A stretch of 64,000 nt of DNA from Aldersonia sp. NBC_00410 (GTDB lineage: Bacteria; Actinomycetota; Actinomycetes; Mycobacteriales; Mycobacteriaceae). Below are positions 1 to 9,610 of the stretch, piece after piece (position 1 is the first letter of the stretch; every line of letters starts with the position of its first letter). The notes beneath the pieces were generated by a model. That model ran no database searches and was not told the DNA's origin. It worked only from the letters and a program-made list of their open reading frames with translations. Location: NCBI RefSeq assembly GCF_026342035.1, contig NZ_JAPENM010000001.1:558001-622000 (forward strand). Reading direction: 5' to 3'. A program made the position numbers and the translations under genes.

Positions 1-1
1 A

Positions 2-457
2 TTCGCCAACAAGACCGCTCTCGTCGAGGCCGTCGTCCTGCGCGAAGCACGAGAGTTCGTGACCGCCGTGGACAACCGTGTCGACCGCGCCGCTTCTGCC
101 CGCGAACAGGTGGTCGAGGGTTTCGTCGCGTTCACCGTGATGCTTGCCGGCAACCGGCTGCTGCGCCGACTGCTGATCACCGAGCCCGAGACGATCCTTC
201 CGCAGCTGACGACCGGTGCCGCGCCGACCCTCGCGGTCGGTCGCGCCTATCTCGCGGAGACGATGCACCGACTGCAGAACGAGGAGGGCCTGCCGAGTTT
301 CGACGTCGACGGCGTCGCGGAGATCTGCGCTCGGCTCGCCCTCTCGCTGGCGCTGACGCCCGATGGCATCATCCCGATCGACGACGAGGCCGCAGCGCGC
401 AAGTTCGCCGACGAGCACATCACCGCCCTGGTGCGGCTGCCCGGCCGCGAACAATAA
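2..457 (+). CDS. TetR/AcrR-family regulator, 5' end missing
   Basis: This is the 3' part (151 residues) of a TetR-type repressor whose start lies left of the window. The reading frame is open from base 2. It begins FANKTALVEAVV, which fits the end of a TetR helix-turn-helix (the usual 'F-x-N-K-x-x-L' stretch) followed by the ligand-binding helical domain. The internal ATG at 59 falls inside this conserved stretch and is not the real start. The stop at 457 is 1 base before the frame of a broken monooxygenase, which may have been its target. The family is clear from the motif, but the ligand is unknown. Confidence 0.75.
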   Translation, partial: FANKTALVEAVVLREAREFVTAVDNRVDRAASAREQVVEGFVAFTVMLAGNRLLRRLLITEPETILPQLTTGAAPTLAVGRAYLAETMHRLQNEEGLPSFDVDGVAEICARLALSLALTPDGIIPIDDEAAARKFADEHITALVRLPGREQ

Positions 458-458
458 G

Positions 459-953
459 CCCGGCTCGATAAGCACCCTGCCCGCCGACACCGCCTTCGAC
501 GACGACCTCGGCCACCTGCACGGGGCGCTCGCCGACTGGCCCGCGCCGGTCGCCGCACTGCTCGCTGCGACCGAACGGGACGCAGTCTCACGACACGACA
601 TTTACGATCGAACGATCGCGCGTACCTGGATATCGGGCGCAGTCACGCTCGTCGGAGACGCCGCACACCCGATGCGTCCACACCTGGGGCAAGGCGGCTG
701 CCAGGCCTTGGAGGACGCAGCGACCCTGGCGCAACTTCTGGCCCAGCAGCACCCGGTCGACGCGTTTGCGGCCTACGAGTCGGCTCGACGGCGACGCGCC
801 CTGCGGTACGTGCGACTGTCGGCACTGGCAGGGCGCGTGCAGCTCATCCCGGACGCGCTGCGTCCGATGGCGTACCGATTGTTCGCGGGAGTGCCCGAGC
901 GCATGGTCGCACGTCAGCTGAGCGCAATCGCAAGCGCTACAGCATTCGGCTAG
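459..953 (+). pseudogene. C-terminal remnant of an FAD-dependent monooxygenase
   Basis: The frame encodes the last third of a PHBH-type aromatic-ring hydroxylase. It has the second FAD-binding motif, VTLVGDAAHPMRPHLGQGG followed by QALEDAATLAQLL, and a typical helical C-terminus ending at TAG 953. The N-terminal GxGxxG dinucleotide-binding fold and the DG motif, roughly 220 residues, are absent. In-frame upstream sequence runs only into the overlapping TetR gene in another frame. I see no plausible ribosome-binding site or start codon near 459. This is best read as a deletion remnant rather than a working enzyme. Family membership is supported by the GD-x-AHP motif. Confidence 0.7.
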
Positions 954-992
954 TTATCGCATTCCGAAACGCCGATTCGTAATTGAAAAGGA

Positions 993-1190
993 ATGTTTAA
1001 CTTCCAGGGGCACCCGGTTACCTGGCAAACTGGGGAAATGGCTTGGCTGATTCTGCTCGGGGTCTGGGTAACGGTGGCGATCGCCGTTGCCTTGCTTCTC
1101 GGCCAGATGATCCACAACGGCCACCGCAACGATCCCCCCAGCGTGCCCGATCGCACACGCGGATCGAAGGGCGTTCGAGCCGACCGATGA
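993..1190 (+). CDS. Small single-pass membrane protein
   Basis: This is a short ORF of 65 codons from ATG 993, or 50 codons from ATG 1038. The 1038 form starts MAWLILLGVWVTVAIAVALL, one hydrophobic segment of about 20 residues, followed by a basic hydrophilic tail (HNGHRNDPPSVPDRTRG). AAAGG lies only 2-3 bases before ATG 993, which is too close for a good ribosome site, so the start is undecided. It sits alone between the monooxygenase remnant and the DUF4185 gene. No family is recognised. Small membrane proteins of this shape are common in actinobacteria. It could be spurious. Confidence 0.4.
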   Translation: MFNFQGHPVTWQTGEMAWLILLGVWVTVAIAVALLLGQMIHNGHRNDPPSVPDRTRGSKGVRADR

Positions 1191-1353
1191 CCTGCCCTCG
1201 CAGGACCGGTTGCGACATGCGCTGATTCCGAATTGGCACCCGTCAGGCGCAATCTTGTTACACTTCTGTGGCTTTCGCAGCGGACTAAATCGGCCCATTA
1301 CGCTGGTCGAAAGCCGCTGCGGTCCTGCAATTGCGAGAGAACAGGACTCGAAA

Positions 1354-2466
1354 TTGAACCGGAAACTGAACCTGACGGCGCTCGCGCTCGCGCTGACAGC
1401 GGGCACTGCGCTGGCCTTTGCCACACCGGCAGGGGCCGATCCCAACGCGGTCAACCCGATCCCGATCCTGAACGGGACGGTCGGTCTGCCGAGACTTTCC
1501 GGTCCAACGCAGGCGATCTTCCAGGTGACCGGGCTCGGCAGCCCGAACAACACGCAGAACTACAACGTTCTCGGCACCGACCTCGGCATCATGTGGGACA
1601 ACGGCAGCGGCCAGATGCTGACCGCGTACGGCGACACTGCGGGACTCGGGGTGCCCAATCTCCTCACCGGAAGCTTCTGGTCATGGCGCAGCAATGTCCT
1701 GATGCGCAGCAACGACAAGACCCCCGGCAACGGCATCACCTACGACAGCGTGGTCCGCGACGGGTCCGGCCAGGCGAAGGACCTGATTCCGAGCCCGAAG
1801 ATCCCCCTCGTGGAGATCAGCCGGATCCCGACCGCAGGCATTGCGGTCGACGGCGTCCAGTACATGAGCATGATGTCGGTGAAGAACTGGGGCGACCCTG
1901 GCCAGTGGGACACCAACTTCTCCACCCTCGCTTTGTCCGGAGACAACGGCGAGAACTGGGTCGAAGCACCGGAGACGCGGCGGCCACCCGTCGGCGGCGA
2001 CCTCAATTTCCAGATGAACGCGTTTCTGAAGAGCAATGGATTCGTCTATCAGTACGGCACGCCGCCGGGACGCAACAACTCCGCCTACCTCGCGCGCGTC
2101 CTGCCCGAAAACATCCGCAACCTGGCCGAATACGAATACTGGAACGGCAAGGAGTGGCGGAAGAACGACGTCAACGCGGCCATCCCGATCGTGCCGAGCG
2201 GGGTCGGCGAGCTCTCCGTGGTCTACAACCAGTTCCTCGGCCAGTACGTCATGCTCACCACGGACGCGTTCAACTCGGTCGTGATGATGACCTCGCCGAA
2301 TCCGGAAGGACCATGGAGCCCGCCGCGGGTACTGATCGACACCCGGCAGTTGCCCACCGCCTACGCCCCGTCGATCTACCCGTATCAGACCGGCTCGGAC
2401 CTGTACTTCCTCACCACGATTCACTCGCAGTACAACGTCGTGCTGATGCACACGTCGCTGCGGTGA
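1354..2466 (+). CDS. Secreted DUF4185 domain protein
   Basis: This is a 370-residue exported protein. I chose TTG 1354 because AGGA lies 7 bases upstream and the protein then opens with a proper signal peptide: LNRKLN, the hydrophobic run LTALALALTAGTALAFA, and a likely cleavage after ATPAGA. The upstream in-frame ATG at 1210 would add a non-signal extension. The mature part has repeated W/G/D-rich strands (e.g. NVLGTDLGIMWDNGSGQMLT, YLARVLPENI, GEWSP-like PEGPWSPPRVL). These suit the DUF4185 sialidase-like beta-propeller family found in mycobacteria and nocardiae, some members of which act on cell-wall arabinan. The activity of this copy is not shown by the sequence. Confidence 0.75.
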   Translation: MNRKLNLTALALALTAGTALAFATPAGADPNAVNPIPILNGTVGLPRLSGPTQAIFQVTGLGSPNNTQNYNVLGTDLGIMWDNGSGQMLTAYGDTAGLGVPNLLTGSFWSWRSNVLMRSNDKTPGNGITYDSVVRDGSGQAKDLIPSPKIPLVEISRIPTAGIAVDGVQYMSMMSVKNWGDPGQWDTNFSTLALSGDNGENWVEAPETRRPPVGGDLNFQMNAFLKSNGFVYQYGTPPGRNNSAYLARVLPENIRNLAEYEYWNGKEWRKNDVNAAIPIVPSGVGELSVVYNQFLGQYVMLTTDAFNSVVMMTSPNPEGPWSPPRVLIDTRQLPTAYAPSIYPYQTGSDLYFLTTIHSQYNVVLMHTSLR

Positions 2467-2509
2467 CCACGCCGAGTTCCCGGCGTCGCCGCGTTGCGAC
2501 GCCGGGCTG

Positions 2510-3121
2510 ATGGACGCCGGGGACTGGGACCAGCGCTACCGCTCGTCCGCACTCGTGTGGGGTGCGCCGCCGAACACCGTCGTCGCCGAGCTGTGCTGGG
2601 ATCTGCCGCCCGGCCGCGCCCTGGACCTCGGCTGCGGCGAGGGCAGACACGCGATCTGGCTGGCGGAACGCGGGTGGACGGTGACCGCCATCGACTTCTC
2701 CCAGGTGGCGATCGACAAGGCACGCACCGTGGCCAGCCGCACAAACAGGTCGGTGCGCAACCGGATCACCTGGCATTGCGCGGACGTCACCACCATCGAG
2801 TTCGAGGATCCCGCCGACCTGATCGTGGTCGCATACTTGCACGTGCGCTCGATCGAGCGCAGCGAGTTGCTGCGTCGCGCGGCCGACGCCCTCGCGCCGG
2901 CAGGCACGCTGGTGGTGGTCGGTCACGACGTGCGCAACCCGACGGAGGGCTACGGCGGACCCGACGACCCCGATGTGCTGTACGACCCGGACGAACTCGG
3001 CACCGAACTCGAGGACCTTCTCGACGTGCGGATTGCCGAGCTCCGCCGGCGCCTCACCGAGGGCCGCGATGCGATCGACGCGGTGCTGCTCGCGTTCCGT
3101 CCCCCGCCCGTCGTTGACTGA
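2510..3121 (+). CDS. Class I SAM-dependent methyltransferase
   Basis: This is a 203-residue Rossmann-fold methyltransferase. Motif I (ALDLGCGEGRHAIWLAERG, residues about 37-55) binds S-adenosylmethionine. It is followed by the acidic strand VTAIDFS (motif II), then CADV (motif III), and a VVVGHDVRNP strand. The short length and the DLGCGEGRHA..LA signature place it near the TehB/thiopurine-type group that methylates small molecules. The substrate cannot be read from the sequence. It lies 43 bases after the DUF4185 gene on the same strand and converges with the hydrolase at 3136-3741, with only 14 bases between stop codons. Confidence 0.8.
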   Translation: MDAGDWDQRYRSSALVWGAPPNTVVAELCWDLPPGRALDLGCGEGRHAIWLAERGWTVTAIDFSQVAIDKARTVASRTNRSVRNRITWHCADVTTIEFEDPADLIVVAYLHVRSIERSELLRRAADALAPAGTLVVVGHDVRNPTEGYGGPDDPDVLYDPDELGTELEDLLDVRIAELRRRLTEGRDAIDAVLLAFRPPPVVD

Positions 3122-3135
3122 CCGATAACCGGCGG

Positions 3136-3741
3136 CTAATGCTGCCCGCTCCACCGGCGCAGCCACGGTTCGAGGACCGCGACGATTTCCGGGCCGGCCT
3201 TCTTCAACGCGTGGGTCTCGCCGGACAGCACGTGTACCAGCGCTGCGTCGGTTGCATCCGGGATACCGAACGGATCGCGGTCACCGTTGAGGACGACGGC
3301 CTCCGCCGTCGGACGGGCGGCCCGCAGTTCATCGGCTCGGGACTTTTCCGGCTTGCCCGGCGGGTGCAGCGGATAGGCCAGGCAGATCACTCCGGTTGCG
3401 CCGGCACCAGCGGCCGTTCTGCAGACCACGCGGGCACCGTTACTGCGCCCGCCCTGAATGAGGGGCACGTCGCCGACGCGTTCGCGCAGCGCGGTGATGA
3501 CATCGAGCCAGGCCGCATCCTGCCGGGTCGCCGAACCCGGCGCGCGTCCGCCGGCAACCCGGTAGGGCTGCAACACCCGGGCGACGACGCCACCGAGGTC
3601 GCGCGCGAGCGAGCGCACCGCGAGCAGATCCGACGAGTCCACCCCGCCGCCCGCGCCGTGCGTGAGGACAAGGAGGAAGGCCGGATCGGTCGCGGTGTCG
3701 AGATGAATTCGCGCCGGGCCCGCAATCGTCTCGATATCCAT
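3136..3741 (-). CDS. Alpha/beta-fold hydrolase (KANL3/TEX30-like)
   Basis: This is a 201-residue compact alpha/beta hydrolase without signal peptide. The start ATG at 3741 is preceded by GGTGAGG. An earlier in-frame ATG at 3777 lacks a site and adds a poor N-terminus. Visible motifs are the oxyanion region LVLTHGAGGGVDSSD, the nucleophile elbow QGGRSNGARVV (Ser of G-x-S-x-G), the acid loop VLNGDRDPFGIPD, and the late His in SGETHALKK, so the triad is complete. The THGAGG and GGRSxGAR pattern is that of the KANL3/Tex30/dienelactone-hydrolase-like group. The substrate is unknown. Confidence 0.8.
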   Translation of the reverse strand: MDIETIAGPARIHLDTATDPAFLLVLTHGAGGGVDSSDLLAVRSLARDLGGVVARVLQPYRVAGGRAPGSATRQDAAWLDVITALRERVGDVPLIQGGRSNGARVVCRTAAGAGATGVICLAYPLHPPGKPEKSRADELRAARPTAEAVVLNGDRDPFGIPDATDAALVHVLSGETHALKKAGPEIVAVLEPWLRRWSGQH

Positions 3742-3890
3742 GACCTCACCGTAACGCCTGCCACACTCCCGAAACATGACGGAATCCTCAGATTCTCATC
3801 CTCGTGAAACACTCAAATACGCTGGTAGCCAATGGGTTCGACATTGCTGTGAGGTTAGACACACACGTGGATTACACCGCTTGAAGATTG

Positions 3891-3932
3891 GTTTACCCGG
3901 GAGTAACATGAGTCGTAAGTTACCGGTGGGTA
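3891..3932. promoter_or_regulatory. Candidate operator repeats upstream of fadE5
   Basis: About 100 bases before the fadE5 start there is an imperfect palindrome GTTTACCCGGGAGTAAC (3891-3907). It is followed by TTACCGGTGGGTA (3920-3932), in which TACC and GGTA pair across GGTG, and another AGTTACCCG at 3935-3943. The repeated GTTAC(C) words suggest binding of a dimeric, probably TetR-type, fatty-acid-responsive repressor. This is inference from symmetry only. Outside these repeats the 3742-4030 gap holds no gene I can support. Confidence 0.4.
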
Positions 3933-4030
3933 GCAGTTACCCGATCCCATCGTGACCAACCTGGGCGGGAACCGACAGCCGAATAGCGGGACCGCACCAA
4001 CCCACCCCATCGACGGAGAGCAAAAACAGC

Positions 4031-5866
4031 ATGGGCCACTACAAGAGCAATGTTCGCGACCTCGAGTTCAACCTTTTCGAGGTACTGGGAATCGACGAGA
4101 CCCTCGCCACGGGCGCGTACGGAGACCTGGACGGCGACACCGTCCGCGAAATGCTCGCCGAGGTTCGCCGGCTGGCCGAGGGCCCGCTCGCCGAGTCCTT
4201 CGCCGATGCAGACCGCAACCCGCCGGTCTTCGATCCCGAGACGCACAGCGTCGCGCTGCCCGAATCCTTCAAGAAGTCCTACCGCACCTTCGCCGAAGGC
4301 GGCTGGGACAAGCTCGGCATCAACGAGGAACTCGGCGGCATGGCCGTGCCTCGCGCGGTGTACTGGGCCATCGGCGAAATGTTGCTCGGCGCGCAGCCGG
4401 CCGCGTTCATGTACGCGGCGGGTGCCGGCTTCACCGAAATCTTCTACGACAACGGCACCGATGAGCAGAAGGAATGGGCGAAGGTCATCGCCGAGCAGGG
4501 CTGGGGCGCCACCATGGTGCTCACCGAGCCCGACGCCGGCTCCGACGTCGGCGCCGGCCGTACCAAGGCCATCAAGCAGGACGACGGCTCATGGCACATC
4601 GAGGGCGTGAAGCGATTCATCACCTCGGCCGACTCGGACGACCTGTTCCCGAACATCATGCATCTGGTGCTGGCCCGTCCCGAGGGTGCCGGACCGGGCA
4701 CCAAGGGCCTGAGCCTGTTCTTCGTGCCGAAGTTCCACTTCGATCCGGCGACCGGCGAGCTGGGCGAGCGCAACGGCGCCTTCGTGACCAACGTCGAGCA
4801 CAAGATGGGTCTGAAGGTCTCGGCCACCTGTGAGGTCACCTTCGGCGGCCACGGCGTCCCGGCCAAGGGCTGGCTCGTCGGCGAGGTGCACAACGGCATC
4901 GCGCAGATGTTCCAGGTCATCGAGCACGCTCGAATGATGGTCGGCACCAAGGCAATTGCCACGCTGTCCACGGGCTACCTGAACGCACTCGGCTACGCCA
5001 AGGAGCGCGTGCAGGGCGCCGATCTGACTCAGATGACCGATAAGGCCGCCCCGCGCGTCACGATCACCCACCACCCGGATGTGCGTCGCAGCCTCGCGCT
5101 GCAGAAGGCGTACGCCGAGGGCCTGCGCGCGATCTACCTCTACACCGCCGCGCACCAGAACGAGGACACCGCCCTGAAGGTGTCCGGCGCGGACAAGGAG
5201 CTGGCGTTCCGCGTCAACGACCTGCTGCTCCCGATCGTCAAGGGCGTCGGCTCCGAGCGGGCCTACCAGTACCTGACCGAATCGCTGCAGACCCTCGGTG
5301 GCTCCGGCTTCCTGCAGGACTACCCGATCGAGCAGTACATCCGCGACGCGAAGATCGACTCCCTGTACGAGGGCACCACCGCGATCCAGGCGCAGGACTT
5401 CTTCTTCCGCAAGATCGCCCGCGACCGTGGTGTCGCGCTGGCCCACGTCGCCGGCCAGATCTCGGCGTTCATCGAGAGCGAGGCCGGTAACGGCCGACTG
5501 AAGCGGGAGCGCAAGCTGCTTGCCACAGCGCTCGAGGACGTGCAGGCGATGGCCGCGACGCTGACCGGCCACCTGATGGGTGCGCAGGAGAACTCCAGCG
5601 AGCTGTACAAGGTCGGCCTCGGCTCGGTCCGCTTCCTGCTCTCCGTCGGTGACTTGCTCATCGGCTGGCAGCTGCTGCGTCAGTCCGAGATCGCCATCAA
5701 GGCGCTCGACACCGGTGCATCGGAGAAGGACAAGCCGTTCTACGAGGGCAAGATCGCGACCGGGGCGTTCTTCGCTCGCAACGTGCTGCCCGAGCTGACC
5801 GCCACCCGCAACATCCTGTCGAACCTCGACAACGACATCATGGAGCTCGACGAAGCCGCGTTCTGA
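4031..5866 (+). CDS. fadE5: Acyl-CoA dehydrogenase FadE5
   Basis: This is a 611-residue flavin-dependent acyl-CoA dehydrogenase. It catalyses the first, alpha,beta-dehydrogenating step of fatty-acid beta-oxidation and passes electrons to ETF. Length and opening ([20 protein letters not shown]) match M. tuberculosis FadE5 (Rv0244c), a broad-chain-length enzyme, as I remember it. Visible features are the acyl-CoA dehydrogenase signature around [13 protein letters not shown], the FAD/substrate loop [13 protein letters not shown], and the C-terminal flavin-binding [23 protein letters not shown], then [13 protein letters not shown]. The large ~150-residue C-terminal extension is typical of the AidB-like long ACADs. 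AGAGCAAAAAC precedes ATG 4031. It is monocistronic, with a terminator at 5891. Confidence 0.95.
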   Translation: MGHYKSNVRDLEFNLFEVLGIDETLATGAYGDLDGDTVREMLAEVRRLAEGPLAESFADADRNPPVFDPETHSVALPESFKKSYRTFAEGGWDKLGINEELGGMAVPRAVYWAIGEMLLGAQPAAFMYAAGAGFTEIFYDNGTDEQKEWAKVIAEQGWGATMVLTEPDAGSDVGAGRTKAIKQDDGSWHIEGVKRFITSADSDDLFPNIMHLVLARPEGAGPGTKGLSLFFVPKFHFDPATGELGERNGAFVTNVEHKMGLKVSATCEVTFGGHGVPAKGWLVGEVHNGIAQMFQVIEHARMMVGTKAIATLSTGYLNALGYAKERVQGADLTQMTDKAAPRVTITHHPDVRRSLALQKAYAEGLRAIYLYTAAHQNEDTALKVSGADKELAFRVNDLLLPIVKGVGSERAYQYLTESLQTLGGSGFLQDYPIEQYIRDAKIDSLYEGTTAIQAQDFFFRKIARDRGVALAHVAGQISAFIESEAGNGRLKRERKLLATALEDVQAMAATLTGHLMGAQENSSELYKVGLGSVRFLLSVGDLLIGWQLLRQSEIAIKALDTGASEKDKPFYEGKIATGAFFARNVLPELTATRNILSNLDNDIMELDEAAF

Positions 5867-5890
5867 TTCACCGCCGATCTGCGTTCGGCA

Positions 5891-5922
5891 GCGCCCCCGG
5901 GACCCACAAGGTGCCGGGGGCG
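5891..5922 (+). terminator. Hairpin terminator after fadE5
   Basis: GCGCCCCCGG at 5891-5900 pairs with CCGGGGGCGC at 5913-5922 around a 12-base loop, 24 bases after the fadE5 stop. There is no T run, as is usual for high-GC actinobacterial terminators. Confidence 0.6.
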
Positions 5923-5953
5923 CACTGCATTTCGGGCAGGTTTCTGCGCTCCC

Positions 5954-6027
5954 GCCGCACATTTGCTGACGCGCCGCACACAGTCCCGCACCGCAAACCT
6001 TGTGCGCGCCGTCAGCATGTGTGCGGC
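5954..6027. repeat. 74-bp imperfect palindrome, left copy
   Basis: The outer arms GCCGCACA (5954-5961) and TGTGCGGC (6020-6027) pair and continue inward as TGCTGACG/CGTCAGCA, giving an 18-bp stem with a 2-base mismatch around a centre containing GCACCGCAAACC. The element overlaps the last five codons of the AbiEi-like gene. A homologous element in the same orientation lies at 7094-7169, beyond the gene's start. The two copies differ in the inner stem but both remain paired. Confidence 0.7.
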
Positions 6028-7013
6028 TCGTCGAGGGGACTCAGCAGTACGGGTTCGGGCTTCGGCAGCGGTGCCTGCACGATGGTCGCGGTGGGGTCCG
6101 CAAGTCGCGTACCGCGTTCGAGTGCGCGACGGATTTTCGCCGGCAGACCTACGGCGTCGAGTTCCGGCCACGTCCAGCGGACCACGACAAAGCCCGCATC
6201 TCGCAGGTTGTCCTCCCGGAGCTTCTCGGCATAGACAACCTCGGCGGAGTCCCCGCCCGGCCGCAGCGTGCGGCCATACTTGGTCCGGCCGTCGAACTCC
6301 CCGACAACCCCGTGATCTGGAAAGTAGAAGTCAACGCGTCCCAGGAAGCGCCCGTCCGCGGCGGTGACCACGCCCTGGCCGAGCGGCAACGGCAGGTGAC
6401 TGCGCAATATCATTGCGCGGCTGCGTGACTCGCCCGGACTCTCGCTATGGGCGTCGAGCATCGCGATCAACCGCCGCGCGCCCGCCGCACCGCGTCGATG
6501 CTTGGCCCGCTCCAATTCGAGCGCCAAGGTCTCGTTGTGAATTCCAAACCGTCGAACGGCCGCCTCACACACCACGAGCGCCGATTCGAACGGCAGCGTC
6601 CTGGCCAGATCCACGATGGTGCGGGCAGGCGAGGTCAGCAGCACCCCCTCGACCCGCGCCACCCCGTCATCGATGGGAGCACAGTGCACCGCGAGCGAAG
6701 TGCGCAGTCGTCCGCCGTTGCGCCGGTTCCTGGTGATGTGCACACGATCCAGCGGCGCATTCCACAACGGCAGCCCGTACATCACCGCGGCGGACTGATG
6801 GCTCAATACGGCCGCGCGCGCCATCCCTGGCAGGGTCGCCTCGACCAGATAGCGATGTCGACGCGAATCGTCCGACTCCTCGTACACGGATCGGCTGAGA
6901 TAACAGCCTCGCCCGATCCGCTCCCAATGGCCATGCCGGCGCTGCTGGCGAATCTCGTGGTCGGTCAGTCCCAGCCGCAGCGCTTCTCGGCGGCGAACCA
7001 TCGAGCTGTCCAT
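6012..7013 (-). CDS. AbiEi-type antitoxin-like protein with DUF559-like nuclease C-terminus
   Basis: This is a 333-residue protein. Residues 1-45 form a winged-helix-like start (RREALRLGLTDHEIRQQ ... GRGCYLSRS), as in AbiEi-family 'type IV antitoxin' proteins. The middle (VLSHQSAAVMYGLPLW, then GVLLTSPARTIVDLARTLP) is the typical actinobacterial AbiEi segment. The C-terminus has a Vsr/DUF559-type nuclease pattern, RVDFYFPDHGVVGEFDG..KY, then EKLREDNLRDAGFVVVRWTW. AGGA lies 7 bases before ATG 7013. No toxin gene is adjacent. The gene is bracketed by two homologous palindromes. It may act as a stand-alone nuclease or DNA-binding protein; the role is unproven. Confidence 0.7.
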   Translation of the reverse strand: MDSSMVRRREALRLGLTDHEIRQQRRHGHWERIGRGCYLSRSVYEESDDSRRHRYLVEATLPGMARAAVLSHQSAAVMYGLPLWNAPLDRVHITRNRRNGGRLRTSLAVHCAPIDDGVARVEGVLLTSPARTIVDLARTLPFESALVVCEAAVRRFGIHNETLALELERAKHRRGAAGARRLIAMLDAHSESPGESRSRAMILRSHLPLPLGQGVVTAADGRFLGRVDFYFPDHGVVGEFDGRTKYGRTLRPGGDSAEVVYAEKLREDNLRDAGFVVVRWTWPELDAVGLPAKIRRALERGTRLADPTATIVQAPLPKPEPVLLSPLDEPHTC

Positions 7014-7093
7014 GCGGTCGATCCTGCAGCACCGTGGCTACCGAAACCGGGGCGAACGCCAACCTGTGGATAACTTCACCTTCGTCCACAGTT

Positions 7094-7169
7094 CGCCGCA
7101 CACTTTCTGAGGCCGCGCACACGCTGTAGCACCCCAAACCCTATGCGGCGCCGCAGGAAGTGTGCGGCG
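7094..7169. repeat. 76-bp imperfect palindrome, right copy
   Basis: GCCGCACACTT (7095-7105) pairs with AAGTGTGCGGC (7158-7168). The stem continues through CTGAGGC/GCCGCAG, and the loop contains GCACCCCAAACC. It is the same orientation and layout as 5954-6027, with compensating changes in the inner stem. It lies 80 bases upstream of the AbiEi-like start codon and downstream of no gene's stop, so it is not simply a terminator. Confidence 0.7.
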
Positions 7170-7213
7170 AAGGGGGATCCGGTGCGAGTCCAGCGCCGAG
7201 AATGACCGGAACG

Positions 7214-7786
7214 TCAGGACTTCTTCGCCGCAGCCTTCGCCGCTCGTTTGAACTCGCGCACCTCGGCGAGTGAATCGGCGTCCACGACATCGGCGATCGA
7301 CCGCCGGGAGCCCTCGTCGCCGTAACTGCCGGCCGCCTCCCGCCAGCCGTCCGGGTGCACGTCGATCTGCTTACCGAGCAGGGCGAGGAAGATCCGGGCC
7401 TTCTGATCCCCGTAGCCCGGCAGCGCCTTCAGCCGCTTCAGCACCTCGCGCCCGTCCGGATCTCCCTCGGTCCAAATCCCCGCGGTGTCGCCCCCGTAGG
7501 CCTCGACGATGTAGGCCGCCAGCGCCTGGATCCGCTTCGCCATCGAACCCGGGAAGCGATGCACCGCAGGAGTTGTCGAACAGAGCGTGGCGAACTCGTC
7601 CGGATCGGCCTCGGCGATGCGGTGCACATCGATGCCGCCCATCCGGTCGGCGATCTTCTTCGGACCCAGGAACGCCGTTTCCATCGGCACCTGTTGATCC
7701 AGAAGCATCCCGACCAACAGCGCAAATGCATCACCGGCCAGCAGCTCGTCCGCTTCCCGGTCACCCACAAGGTTGAGCTTCACCAT
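7214..7786 (-). CDS. HhH-GPD family base-excision repair protein
   Basis: This is a 190-residue protein related to the EndoIII/AlkA glycosylases. It shows the short actinobacterial HhH-GPD form: FALLVGMLLDQQVPMETAF near the N-terminus, PAVHRFPGSMAKRIQALAAYI, and the helix-hairpin-helix LKRLKALPGYGDQKARIFLALLGKQ. The usual catalytic Asp after the HhH is represented by QIDVHPDGW. It ends in a Lys/Ala-rich tail. GGAG lies 8 bases before ATG 7786. It follows aspC by 12 bases on the same strand and is probably co-transcribed with it. The lesion specificity is not known. Confidence 0.8.
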   Translation of the reverse strand: MVKLNLVGDREADELLAGDAFALLVGMLLDQQVPMETAFLGPKKIADRMGGIDVHRIAEADPDEFATLCSTTPAVHRFPGSMAKRIQALAAYIVEAYGGDTAGIWTEGDPDGREVLKRLKALPGYGDQKARIFLALLGKQIDVHPDGWREAAGSYGDEGSRRSIADVVDADSLAEVREFKRAAKAAAKKS

Positions 7787-7798
7787 GTCCCGATCTCC

Positions 7799-9220
<1,422 letters not shown>

Positions 9221-9222
9221 TT

Positions 9223-9315
9223 AAGGGGACCCCGCGCACCCGGCAGAGCCCGTTGACCCTTGCTGCCTTCCGGCCCTGGGGGAGTTCACAGGATGCGCGC
9301 CGCGCGGGATCCATC
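9223..9315 (-). ncRNA. ffs: Signal recognition particle 4.5S RNA
   Basis: Read on the minus strand, the segment contains the conserved SRP core CAGGGCCGGAAGGCAGCAAG with its GGAA tetraloop and asymmetric loop. It is closed by long helices: GGATCCC with GGGGTCC, and GCGCATCC with GGGTGCGC. It binds Ffh to target nascent membrane and secreted proteins. The ends are approximate (a few bases). It lies just upstream of aspC and divergent from the tRNA-Ser gene. Confidence 0.88.
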
Positions 9316-9375
9316 GGCAAGTGTAGCGGGGTTCGATTTGGAGGGTGCCGGGGGTCGCCCGGTATGCTCATCGAC

Positions 9376-9463
9376 GGAGGATTCGCCTAGTGGCCTATGG
9401 CGCTCGCCTGGAACGCGGGTTGGGTTAACGCCCTCAGGGGTTCAAATCCCCTATCCTCCGCCA
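9376..9463 (+). tRNA. tRNA-Ser(GGA)
   Basis: This is an 88-nt class II tRNA. The acceptor stem GGAGGAT pairs with ATCCTCC. The anticodon stem CTCGC/GCGGG encloses loop CTGGAAC, giving anticodon GGA. It has a long variable arm, T-loop GGTTCAAATCC, discriminator G and an encoded CCA at 9461-9463. Confidence 0.95.
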
Positions 9464-9465
9464 CA

Positions 9466-9514
9466 AGCGCCCCGGGCCTGCTGTAGCAATTGCTACGCAG
9501 GGCCGGGGCGCTTT
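9466..9514 (+). terminator. Terminator after tRNA-Ser(GGA)
   Basis: AGCGCCCCGGGCCTGC (9466-9481) pairs with GCAGGGCCGGGGCGCT (9497-9512), with one mismatch. The TGTAGCAATTGCTACG loop is itself self-complementary, and TTT follows. This is a strong intrinsic terminator. Confidence 0.85.
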
Positions 9515-9560
9515 CGTGCGCGCCGAGCGAATTGCCCCTTCCCCACTGCCCGGCCACCGT

Positions 9561-9586
9561 GTAGACAAATGACATTCGATGTCTAC
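9561..9586. promoter_or_regulatory. Palindromic operator upstream of the kstD operon
   Basis: GTAGACA (9561-9567) is mirrored by TGTCTAC (9580-9586). A nested GACAT-TCG-ATGTC lies at 9571-9583. The centre is about 37 bases before the GTG start at 9611. The TetR encoded two genes along (10673) is the obvious candidate to bind here. It does not match the KstR consensus. Confidence 0.5.
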
Positions 9587-9610
9587 GGCTCGAGGATCGG
9601 AGCGTGCACG

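Noticed and set aside
59-457. ATG 59 as start of the first gene
   Set aside because: The TetR motif continues upstream to the window edge; 59 is an internal codon.
1233-2510. 425-codon frame overlapping the DUF4185 gene
   Set aside because: It is a +2 shadow lacking a signal peptide or domain; the other frame gives a proper secreted protein.
4589-5962. 457-codon open frame antisense to fadE5
   Set aside because: It is a high-GC shadow of fadE5 with Arg/His/Gly/Val-rich, domain-free sequence. The sense frame is a full, recognisable enzyme.
9223-9463. Small peptides in the SRP RNA/tRNA region
   Set aside because: The sequence is fully explained by ffs on one strand and tRNA-Ser on the other.
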